From assembly GCF_000466385.1 (NCBI RefSeq), contig NZ_KE952775.1, forward strand, positions 1-64,000: a stretch of DNA of 64,000 bases. The letters run 5' to 3'. A program made the translations under genes and the position numbers. Of this stretch, positions 7,752 through 14,413 are shown in pieces (the first letter of the stretch is position 1; every line of letters begins with the position of its first letter). The notes beneath the pieces were generated by a model. That model had not been told where the DNA came from, searched no databases, and saw nothing but the letters and a program-made list of their open reading frames with translations. Origin of the DNA: Aneurinibacillus aneurinilyticus ATCC 12856. Lineage in GTDB: Bacteria > Bacillota > Bacilli > Aneurinibacillales > Aneurinibacillaceae.

Positions 7752-8741
7752 ATGAGAGAATACAGTCGTTTTATTTGCACTTTTTGTATTATTATGCTGC
7801 TTTCAGGCTGTTCGATTTTCCATGAGGAGCATACAGCGGTACATATTGGTATATTAGCAGCCGGGGATGCACGCCTGGAAAAGGTAGCAGGGATGAAAAA
7901 AGGATTGAATGATTTAGGGTTAGACACGCCAAACGTTGTGTTTAGCATATACAATGCGAAAAACGATATAGCCGAGCTGAAGAAGCAGGCGAAATACTTA
8001 ATCGGGCAAGGGCCTACTATCGTGGTCGGTACAGGAGTAGCCGAAGGGCTTGCCATCGCGGAGGCAATGGGGCCGGAAACCAGACGCCCCGTCGTATTGA
8101 TTGGCGTCACTTCACCCGGCGTTTCTGACATTCAGTCCGTTTATCAGGCAAAAGATATACCGGTTACCGGAGTAGAGAATGGCTATATTGAATTGACCGC
8201 AAAGCGAATGGAGCTCCTTCATTTATTGTTTCCGGATCGAAAACGGTTTGTTGTATTGTATGATCCCGATGTAAAAGCAAGCAAATTAGCACTGGAATGC
8301 GTAGAAGCAGCGGCAGCAAAATATAGCTATTCCTTCGAAGCTGTATCCATTGGAAGGGATGCAGATATAAAGCAGTTCTCCCTAAGACATTTTACAGAAC
8401 AAGAGGCTATTCTTACGCTGCCAAGCCACTATATTGAATCTAAAAATCAGGTAATTCAGCAGATATGTCTTCAAAAACGGGTTCCAATAATGGGCTTGAA
8501 TGAAACAGAAGTAAAAAAAGGATACACAGCTTCCTACGGTCTTTCATATGAAAGCCAAGGGTATCAAGCATCACGCTTGGTATTGCGAATGTTGCATGAA
8601 AAGTCTGGTAAATCTGTTCCGTTTGAGTTACCGGATACAGTAAGTTTAAAAATTAATGTGGCTGCGGCAGAAAAGGCGGGTCTCTCCTTTTCAAAAATCG
8701 GACTAAGTTATGGTGAAGATGTTTTTGCCGGGGGTGAGTAA
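7752..8741 (+). CDS. solute-binding lipoprotein (ABC_sub_bind-like), probable sensor subunit
   Basis: Surface lipoprotein of the ABC_sub_bind (TrpX-like) type I binding-protein family. A lipobox (LLSGC, Cys near residue 20) follows a short signal peptide. The body alternates Rossmann-like segments such as VHIGILAAGD, GPTIVVGTG and KRFVVLYDP. No permease or ATPase gene accompanies it; instead a histidine kinase begins 2 bases after its stop. I infer that it presents a ligand to the kinase rather than feeding a transporter, as binding proteins do in several kinase systems. The ligand cannot be read from sequence; the target gene suggests a sulfur oxyanion. Confidence 0.78.
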   Translation: MREYSRFICTFCIIMLLSGCSIFHEEHTAVHIGILAAGDARLEKVAGMKKGLNDLGLDTPNVVFSIYNAKNDIAELKKQAKYLIGQGPTIVVGTGVAEGLAIAEAMGPETRRPVVLIGVTSPGVSDIQSVYQAKDIPVTGVENGYIELTAKRMELLHLLFPDRKRFVVLYDPDVKASKLALECVEAAAAKYSYSFEAVSIGRDADIKQFSLRHFTEQEAILTLPSHYIESKNQVIQQICLQKRVPIMGLNETEVKKGYTASYGLSYESQGYQASRLVLRMLHEKSGKSVPFELPDTVSLKINVAAAEKAGLSFSKIGLSYGEDVFAGGE

Positions 8742-8743
8742 AA

Positions 8744-10963
8744 ATGGAACAGTCACGAATTCCCTGGTTTTACCGTATTAAGGTTCGCGTATTACTCATT
8801 AGTATTCTTATATCGGTCGTTCCAGCCCTTATAATCGGCATGTACTTTTTATATTTTGCAAAGCAGGATTTAGAAAAAAGTGTTCAAGCACAAAATGAAT
8901 CGACAGCTGAACGCTTTGCACAAAAAATGGAATTCTTTCTTTTCCGTACAGAAGAAAGGCTGAAAACGACTCGTTTTTCGCTTTTGTCTGCTCCTGCCTC
9001 TGAAGATAAACAGGCTATCCTGTATCGTATGCTCAAAAAAGTTCCGCTTGCTGAGGAAGCGGTCATATTCAATCATGAAGGCAAGGTAGCGTATGGAGCG
9101 CACCGCTTTCAAATTATGCAAGAAGATGGGGGAGAAAGCTGGCAGGCAGAAGCGCTACTGCGTGAGCTAAAGCAAAAAAAAGAATATTACGGACCCGTAC
9201 AATTTCAGCAAAACAATATTCCGTATATGCAAATAGCGGTTCCGGTATTTTCGGAAGATGGCAAAATATTTCGTGGCGGTGTAGGTGTAAAAGTTCGTTT
9301 GCAAAGTGTACTGACCTTACTGGAGGAAATGAGCGACAAGAGGGAACAGGCGGTATTTATTTTCGACCCAGAAGGAAATCTTATTGGGCACAGTGACTTT
9401 ACTGAAGTATTGCAGAGAAAGAAAGTAAATGAAAGCTTTGTTGTCCGTCACTTTATGCAGGTATCCAATCCGAAACTCCTCCCGATCCCCAGTCGATATG
9501 TTAGCTATAGTGGTAGGGAGGTTCTCGGAGTATATGCGACCGTTCCCCGAACAGGATGGGGGATCGCTGTAGAGGAACCGGTTGAGAGTGCTTTCGCTCC
9601 CGTTCGTACCTTATTTTTTAGGTTGTTAGCATTTTTACTTCTTATTGTACTGGGAGCTTCTATCATAAGTATTTTTCTTGGACTTTCTTTTACCGGCCCG
9701 ATTGAGTATTTAGAGAAGGTAGCCCGTAGTGTAGGGCGTGGTCGGACCAAAGAACCTATTTTTACAAGAAGAAAGGATGAAATCGGGCATTTAATTACTG
9801 TTTTTGGAGAAATGGCAGAACGTTTGGAAAGTCAGGGAAAGAAGCTTCTTCAGGAAAAAGAGAGGCTGGATGCGATTGTGAACAGTATGGGTATCGGACT
9901 TGCGCTGATTACCCGCGATTGCCGGATTGCTTGGACGAATCATATCGTAAAAGAGTGGCTTGGAGAGGGGATAACCGACAAAAAAATACTTTGTTATCAA
10001 GCGCTAAAAGGGACGCCTGCTATATGCGGACAATGTCCGCTGCAAGGCTCTGAGAACGAAACGCTGTCTGCTGACAGGGTTACCCGCCTTATGTTAACAA
10101 ACAAAGAACGAATTTTTCGGCATAATGTGTACCAATTAAGGTATGCTGCGGAAGGCGAGCCAGATTACCTGCTTGTCATCGAAGATATTACAGAACAAAG
10201 GCGGATGGAAGATATTGCGATGCAAGCGGATAAATTGTCTGCACTTGGCTTAATGGCTTCTGGATTTGCTCATGAAATTAATAATCCGCTGGCCACTATT
10301 CAAGTGTACGCAGAGGAATTGGTGGATCAAGTACAGATGAAGCAAGGGAATTGGTTGGGCGCTCAAGAAACAGAACGATATTTGAATATAATTTGCAAAC
10401 ATGTCGGCAGGGCAAAAGAAATTACACAAAAACTGCTGAATTTCTCGCGAAAATCGGAATGGCGGGAAGAGTATATTTATCTTCCGAACATTTGTAAGGA
10501 AAGTGTTGCCTTACTGTCCCATGCATTCACTAAAAAACAAGCTGTAGTATCGCTGTCCATAGAACAAGATGTGCCATACATAAAAGGAGATGCCTTGCAG
10601 ATAACACAAGTATTTGTGAATCTGCTGCAAAACGCGCTTGATGCAATAGATGAACAAGGGACGATCACAGTAAAGATACAGGCAAAGGATGGGTATGTTC
10701 AAGTGCATGTTATAGATGACGGAAGCGGAATTTCTCCTGCAAATGCGGGGAAAATATACGATCCCTTTTTCACGACAAAACCAGTTGGCCAGGGAACCGG
10801 TCTTGGACTTTCGATTTGCTATGGCATTATTACGAGAATGCGAGGAACCATCACGGTGAAAGGCACAGAGGTTCAAGGAACTACCGCAACGATAGAATTG
10901 CCGGCGATTAGGAAGGAGATTCAAGATGAACAAGAAGAACATCAAAGTACTTATCGTGGATGA
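8744..10963 (+). CDS. sensor histidine kinase with extracellular domain, HAMP and Cys-rich PAS
   Basis: A 739-residue NtrB-class kinase. Order: TM1 (about residues 13-35), an extracellular Cache-like region (about 36-285), TM2 (about 288-313), HAMP (about 315-365), a PAS domain (about 375-485) with a Cys cluster CYQALKGTPAICGQCPL, HisKA with GFAHEINNP (His 510), then HATPase with the N-box NLLQNALDAI, DDGSGI and GTGLGLSI. The Cys cluster is a recurring PAS variant and could bind metal or sense redox, but that is inference. It overlaps the response-regulator gene by 38 bases, so the pair is tightly coupled. Confidence 0.92.
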   Translation: MEQSRIPWFYRIKVRVLLISILISVVPALIIGMYFLYFAKQDLEKSVQAQNESTAERFAQKMEFFLFRTEERLKTTRFSLLSAPASEDKQAILYRMLKKVPLAEEAVIFNHEGKVAYGAHRFQIMQEDGGESWQAEALLRELKQKKEYYGPVQFQQNNIPYMQIAVPVFSEDGKIFRGGVGVKVRLQSVLTLLEEMSDKREQAVFIFDPEGNLIGHSDFTEVLQRKKVNESFVVRHFMQVSNPKLLPIPSRYVSYSGREVLGVYATVPRTGWGIAVEEPVESAFAPVRTLFFRLLAFLLLIVLGASIISIFLGLSFTGPIEYLEKVARSVGRGRTKEPIFTRRKDEIGHLITVFGEMAERLESQGKKLLQEKERLDAIVNSMGIGLALITRDCRIAWTNHIVKEWLGEGITDKKILCYQALKGTPAICGQCPLQGSENETLSADRVTRLMLTNKERIFRHNVYQLRYAAEGEPDYLLVIEDITEQRRMEDIAMQADKLSALGLMASGFAHEINNPLATIQVYAEELVDQVQMKQGNWLGAQETERYLNIICKHVGRAKEITQKLLNFSRKSEWREEYIYLPNICKESVALLSHAFTKKQAVVSLSIEQDVPYIKGDALQITQVFVNLLQNALDAIDEQGTITVKIQAKDGYVQVHVIDDGSGISPANAGKIYDPFFTTKPVGQGTGLGLSICYGIITRMRGTITVKGTEVQGTTATIELPAIRKEIQDEQEEHQSTYRG

Positions 10964-12266
10964 TGAGGAAGACTTATTAGATTTGATGGCGCAGCGTATA
11001 CGCAGAAAAGGAAATATTGTAGAAGTAGCGACTTCAGCAGAAGAAGCGCTGGCGCTTTTGCATGCTTTTTCTTTTGATGTAGGTATATATGATATAAGAT
11101 TGCCTGGTATGGACGGGATTGAATTGCTCAGGAAATCCAAAGAAAAACATCCCGGTATGGAAGTAATTATGTTGACCGGACACGGTACGATAGAAACGGC
11201 TATCGAATCGATGAAGATAGGAGCGTATGACTATGTAAGTAAACCGTGTGCGTTATCTGAACTGGAAGCAGTGCTGGATAAGGCGTTTGAGAAAAAGCAG
11301 TTGAATGAAACGAATCATGGATTAAAGCGTGTGCTGCTTTCCAAAGAGAAGGACTTCTCTATTATTGGCGATAGTCCATGTATGCAACAGCTAAAGGGAT
11401 TAATTCAAAAGCTGGCAAGCAGTGAAATACCGATTCTAATTGAGGGGGAAAGCGGTACAGGAAAAGAACTGGTTGCACGTGCGCTTCACTTTTGGGGAGA
11501 CCGAGCGGAACAGCCTTTTATTACAGTAAATTCCGGGGCATTGCCGGAAAGCCTGCTAGAATCGGAGTTATTTGGCCATATTAAAGGAGCATTTACAGGA
11601 GCTGTATCCGATAAAAAAGGAATTGTGGAGCTGGCTGATCGAGGAACATTATTTCTCGATGAAATTGGTGAAATGCCGCAGAGCCTACAGGTTAAATTGC
11701 TGCGCTTTCTGGAGAGCGAAGAATTTCGCAGAGTAGGTGATTCATCGCTGCGATGGGTAGACGTACGAATTGTTGCAGCGACCAATCGTACGCTAGAAGA
11801 TGAGGTAGCCTGTGGACGTTTCCGCGAGGATTTATTCTATCGGTTGAATGCCATGCGTATATCCGTCCCCCCCTTAAGGGAGCGGAAGGAAGACATTCCT
11901 TTATTGGTACAGCATTTTCTTACACAGGACAGAGGGCATAAGCAGGTAAGTGTAGATGAAAAGGCGTTGCATGCACTTATGCGCTATACATTTCCCGGAA
12001 ATATAAGAGAGCTTGCCTATATGATAGAAAGGGGAGCAATTTTGGCGAAGGGAGATGTTATCAAGACAGAGGACTTGTTAATTCCTGACATAGATAACGG
12101 TAAAGAGAAAGAACATATAGAAGAATGGCTTTCCTTGTCTCAGGTGGAAAGACAGCATATAGGACGGGTAATGGAATTTTGTCATGGCAATAAAACACAT
12201 GCAGCACGTATTCTTGGTATTAGCGTCCGTAATCTGTATCGAAAATTGGAAGAGTATCACATATAA
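10926..12266 (+). CDS. sigma-54-dependent response regulator, NtrC family
   Basis: Activator ATPase that remodels sigma-54 RNA polymerase when phosphorylated. Receiver domain at residues 5-120 with phospho-acceptor Asp56 (YDIRLPGMDG), AAA+ domain from about 145 with Walker A GESGTGKE, the sigma-54 contact loop GAFTGA and Walker B LDEIGEMP, and a Fis-type HTH at the C-terminus (THAARILGISVRNLYRKL). ATG 10926 follows AAGGAGA, inside the end of the kinase gene. Its likely target is directly downstream: two palindromes and a -24/-12 promoter before the diheme cytochrome gene. Confidence 0.95.
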   Translation: MNKKNIKVLIVDDEEDLLDLMAQRIRRKGNIVEVATSAEEALALLHAFSFDVGIYDIRLPGMDGIELLRKSKEKHPGMEVIMLTGHGTIETAIESMKIGAYDYVSKPCALSELEAVLDKAFEKKQLNETNHGLKRVLLSKEKDFSIIGDSPCMQQLKGLIQKLASSEIPILIEGESGTGKELVARALHFWGDRAEQPFITVNSGALPESLLESELFGHIKGAFTGAVSDKKGIVELADRGTLFLDEIGEMPQSLQVKLLRFLESEEFRRVGDSSLRWVDVRIVAATNRTLEDEVACGRFREDLFYRLNAMRISVPPLRERKEDIPLLVQHFLTQDRGHKQVSVDEKALHALMRYTFPGNIRELAYMIERGAILAKGDVIKTEDLLIPDIDNGKEKEHIEEWLSLSQVERQHIGRVMEFCHGNKTHAARILGISVRNLYRKLEEYHI

Positions 12267-12303
12267 GCTACGCATTAATATATATGACATCACACCCTTG
12301 ATA

Positions 12304-12316
12304 TGACATTTTGTCT
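12304..12316. promoter_or_regulatory. putative upstream activator site 1 (regulator palindrome)
   Basis: TGACA-TTT-TGTCT, centre 12310. Nearly the same half-sites as site 2; centres are 21 bp apart, two helical turns, as expected for two NtrC-type dimers on one face of the DNA. It lies about 109 bp before the inferred transcription start. Confidence 0.7.
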
Positions 12317-12324
12317 TGCTACTG

Positions 12325-12337
12325 TGACAAAATGTCA
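12325..12337. promoter_or_regulatory. putative upstream activator site 2 (regulator palindrome)
   Basis: TGACA-AAA-TGTCA, perfect 5-bp arms, centre 12331, about 88 bp before the inferred start. Together sites 1 and 2 form a larger 14-bp-arm inverted repeat (12302-12315 and 12326-12339). No T-run follows, so it is not a terminator. Confidence 0.75.
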
Positions 12338-12392
12338 TAGTTATATTGAGCAGAAGGCCTGTTATCTCCCGTGCTTTCTGCTTTTTTCTTTT

Positions 12393-12408
12393 TGGCATGC
12401 ATTTTGCT
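12393..12408 (+). promoter_or_regulatory. sigma-54 (-24/-12) promoter of the diheme cytochrome gene
   Basis: TGGCATGCATTTTGCT matches consensus TGGCAC-N5-TTGCA with GG at 12394-12395 and GC at 12406-12407 at the required 10-base spacing. It lies between a sigma-54 activator gene and the cytochrome start at 12462. A start near 12419 would give a leader of about 43 bases. Confidence 0.85.
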
Positions 12409-12461
12409 GATTTAAAGAAGTGTGAAGGAAAGAAACTACCGAAATAAGGAGAGTGGAAGCA

Positions 12462-13352
12462 ATGAACAGAGAGAAAAAGAAAAGAAAATATGGAGTATTT
12501 CCTATACTGGTAGCCGCTTCTTTAGTATTTGCCGGTTGCAGTACAGCCACAACCAGTCAGAATGAACCAGTCAAAAATGCTCCGGAGCCGGCAGCCCAAA
12601 AAGAGATTGCATTCAATCCACCGAAGCTTGAAGATGCACCAAAAGGAGAATTGGGAGAGGCTATCCAGCTTGGATATAAAATGGTAACGGATACGAAGGC
12701 AACTGTACCGCAAAATGTAGGTAATAATTTATCTTGTGTTAGCTGTCATGCAGATGGAGGAATGAGCAAAATAGCTTCTCCGTTGGTCGGAGTAACTGCA
12801 GTGCATCCACAATACCGTGATCGTGAAGGTAAGGTTATTACAATGGAGGATCGGATCAACGAATGTTTCAAACGAAGCATGAATGGAAAGCCGTTGGAAG
12901 CAGGCAGTAAAGAAATGACCGCCATGATTGCATATCTTACGTATATTTCAGAAGGAATTCCAACCGGTGCGGATATACCGTGGCGTGGCAAGAGTAAAAT
13001 CTCACTTGAAGGCATTACGCCTGATAAAACGAACGGCGAGAAACTTTATAAGCAGTCTTGCCTGGCCTGCCACGGAGCGGATGGTTCCGGAACAGGTCCT
13101 ACATCAGGTCCAGCTGTCTGGGGTAAGAATTCATTTAATGACGGCGCAGGATTGGCAAGAATTTCACAAATGACAGGGTATATTCAAAGAAATATGCCTA
13201 AAGCGGAAATGGGGGGGATAAAGCCTGGAGAATTAAGTAAGCAGCAGGCTGCTGATTTAGCTGCCTACTTGTTGGCACAGGAACGTCCAGAGTTTGCTGG
13301 CAAGAAGAATGATTGGCCAAAAGGGAATAAGCCTAAAGATGTTAAATATTAA
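12462..13352 (+). CDS. TsdA-like diheme cytochrome c lipoprotein (thiosulfate dehydrogenase/tetrathionate reductase)
   Basis: Lipobox FAGC (Cys26) places this 296-residue cytochrome on the outer face of the membrane. Heme 1 site C92-x-x-C95-H96 is followed by RINECFKRSMNGKP, where Cys135 lines up with the unusual Cys heme ligand of TsdA. Heme 2 is C200-x-x-C203-H204, followed by the TsdA-like block VWGKNSFNDGAG and N244-M245, the probable distal Met. The family interconverts thiosulfate and tetrathionate. ATG 12462 follows AAGGAGAG by 8 bases and is preferred over GTG 12453. A sigma-54 promoter precedes it, tying expression to the upstream two-component system. The direction of catalysis is not evident. 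Confidence 0.82.
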   Translation: MNREKKKRKYGVFPILVAASLVFAGCSTATTSQNEPVKNAPEPAAQKEIAFNPPKLEDAPKGELGEAIQLGYKMVTDTKATVPQNVGNNLSCVSCHADGGMSKIASPLVGVTAVHPQYRDREGKVITMEDRINECFKRSMNGKPLEAGSKEMTAMIAYLTYISEGIPTGADIPWRGKSKISLEGITPDKTNGEKLYKQSCLACHGADGSGTGPTSGPAVWGKNSFNDGAGLARISQMTGYIQRNMPKAEMGGIKPGELSKQQAADLAAYLLAQERPEFAGKKNDWPKGNKPKDVKY

Positions 13353-13364
13353 GTCAAGAGTAAA

Positions 13365-13396
13365 ATGCCGCCTTTATTATGAGGCGGCATTCTTTA
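13365..13396 (+). terminator. terminator after the cytochrome gene
   Basis: ATGCCGCCT and AGGCGGCAT form a perfect 9-bp stem around an 8-base loop, followed by TCTTT. Confidence 0.75.
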
Positions 13397-13500
13397 CCAT
13401 GTTTTCTCCATAGTACATTTTTGTGGAAGTATACGTGTACATAAGAAGAAATTACATTATGGTAATGATAGTATAGCACACTTTTTGCTTTAGGAAAATA

Positions 13501-13517
13501 TTTTTCCTTAGGTAAAA
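13501..13517. repeat. 17-bp box at the 3' side of sodA
   Basis: TTTTTCCTTAGGTAAAA differs at one base from the box at 14203-14219 upstream of sodA, in the same orientation, 702 bp away. It ends one base before the sodA stop codon. It also overlaps the AT-rich inverted repeat AGGAAAA-tat-TTTTCCT at 13492-13508. Confidence 0.6.
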
Positions 13518-13518
13518 A

Positions 13519-14124
13519 TTAATTGGCTTTCTGATATCTTTTTTCTACCTCGTTCCAATTTACAACGTTCCACCATGCATTGACGAACTCAGGCCGTCTG
13601 TTTTGATATTTCAAATAATAGGCATGTTCCCAAACGTCGATAATCATGAGAGGTATCTTTCCTTCAACAAGTGGAGTATCCTGATTTGCCGTACTGATTA
13701 CTTCCAGCTTGCCGTTGTGTAAAACAAGCCAACCATATCCGCTGCCAAAACGACTAATAGCGGCTGTAGATAGCATTTCTTTCATCTTTTCAAAGCTTCC
13801 AAAACAAGTCTGAATGGCTTCGGCAAGTACACCTGAAGGCTCTCCCCCTCCATTTGGACTCATAACCGCCCAGAAAAGAGAGTGATTGTAATGGCCGCCC
13901 CCATTGTTTTGTACTGCGGTACGGATAGAATCGGGAATATCATGCAGGTTGCTTAATAACCATTCAATTGATTTATCGGCCAACGCATCATGCCCTTTAA
14001 GAGCCGCATTTAGATTGTTGACGTATGTAGCGTGGTGTTTGCTGTGATGAATTTCCAACGTTCTGGCATCGATATAGGGTTCAAGCTCGTCATATGCGTA
14101 GGGTAAGGTTGGTAATGTAAACAT
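13519..14124 (-). CDS. sodA: superoxide dismutase, Mn/Fe type
   Basis: Cytoplasmic enzyme that dismutates superoxide to peroxide and oxygen. The 201-residue protein contains all four metal ligands of the Mn/Fe family: His27 ([14 protein letters not shown]), the His of [10 protein letters not shown], and Asp/His in [12 protein letters not shown] near residues 162-166. The Gly-Gly-Gly-His-Tyr segment and IDVWEHAYY fit manganese or cambialistic forms. AAAGGAGG lies 13 bases before the ATG, longer than usual spacing; no better start is visible. A promoter at 14171-14199 and a palindrome at 14205-14218 suggest metal- or oxidant-dependent control. Confidence 0.95.
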   Translation of the reverse strand: MFTLPTLPYAYDELEPYIDARTLEIHHSKHHATYVNNLNAALKGHDALADKSIEWLLSNLHDIPDSIRTAVQNNGGGHYNHSLFWAVMSPNGGGEPSGVLAEAIQTCFGSFEKMKEMLSTAAISRFGSGYGWLVLHNGKLEVISTANQDTPLVEGKIPLMIIDVWEHAYYLKYQNRRPEFVNAWWNVVNWNEVEKRYQKAN

Positions 14125-14170
14125 TGTAAGGTAAATGCCTCCTTTTATTGCAAAATGTATTTCGACTACT

Positions 14171-14199
14171 ACTATACAATAAAAGTTTCTCTTAGTAAA
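14171..14199 (-). promoter_or_regulatory. sigma-A-type promoter of sodA
   Basis: On the minus strand TTTACT (14194-14199) and TATAGT (14171-14176) are spaced 17 bases apart, ahead of the ribosome binding site of sodA. Confidence 0.6.
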
Positions 14200-14202
14200 C
14201 TT

Positions 14203-14219
14203 TTTTTACTTAGGTAAAA
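14203..14219. promoter_or_regulatory. putative metalloregulator operator upstream of sodA
   Basis: TTTTTACTTAGGTAAAA contains the palindrome TTTAC-TTAG-GTAAA (14205-14218) just upstream of the -35 element. The reverse strand, TTTTACCTAAG followed by A-rich sequence, looks like MntR boxes (TTTGCCTTAAGGAAA type). The identity of the regulator is a guess. Confidence 0.5.
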
Positions 14220-14268
14220 TAATGGTTTTATACAATTGCAACAAATAAAATAAATGTTCTTTTAACGA

Positions 14269-14318
14269 TTGACAAATAATAAGAATGCAATATAATCAAT
14301 ATATGAATAGATGCTCAT
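14269..14318 (+). promoter_or_regulatory. promoter and possible ArsR/CadC-type operator of the metal ATPase
   Basis: TTGACA (14269-14274), a 16-base spacer and TATAAT (14291-14296) form a near-consensus promoter. Directly downstream, ATGAATAGATGCTCAT (14303-14318) is an imperfect dyad, ATGA-N8-TCAT, placed where SmtB/CadC/CzrA repressors bind over the transcription start. No repressor gene is adjacent. Confidence 0.55.
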
Positions 14319-14413
14319 GTTTTCAATATGGTTATTAAGCAAAGCTTGTACGGCGTATATTCTGTGCAATTGTATACACAGATGAGTGAATAGGGAAAAG
14401 AGGGGAATGAGTG

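Noticed and set aside
10511-11140. Long minus-strand ORF of 209 codons.
   Set aside because: It lies antisense to the end of the kinase and start of the response regulator, has no ribosome binding site and a Ser/Leu/Cys-rich shadow composition.
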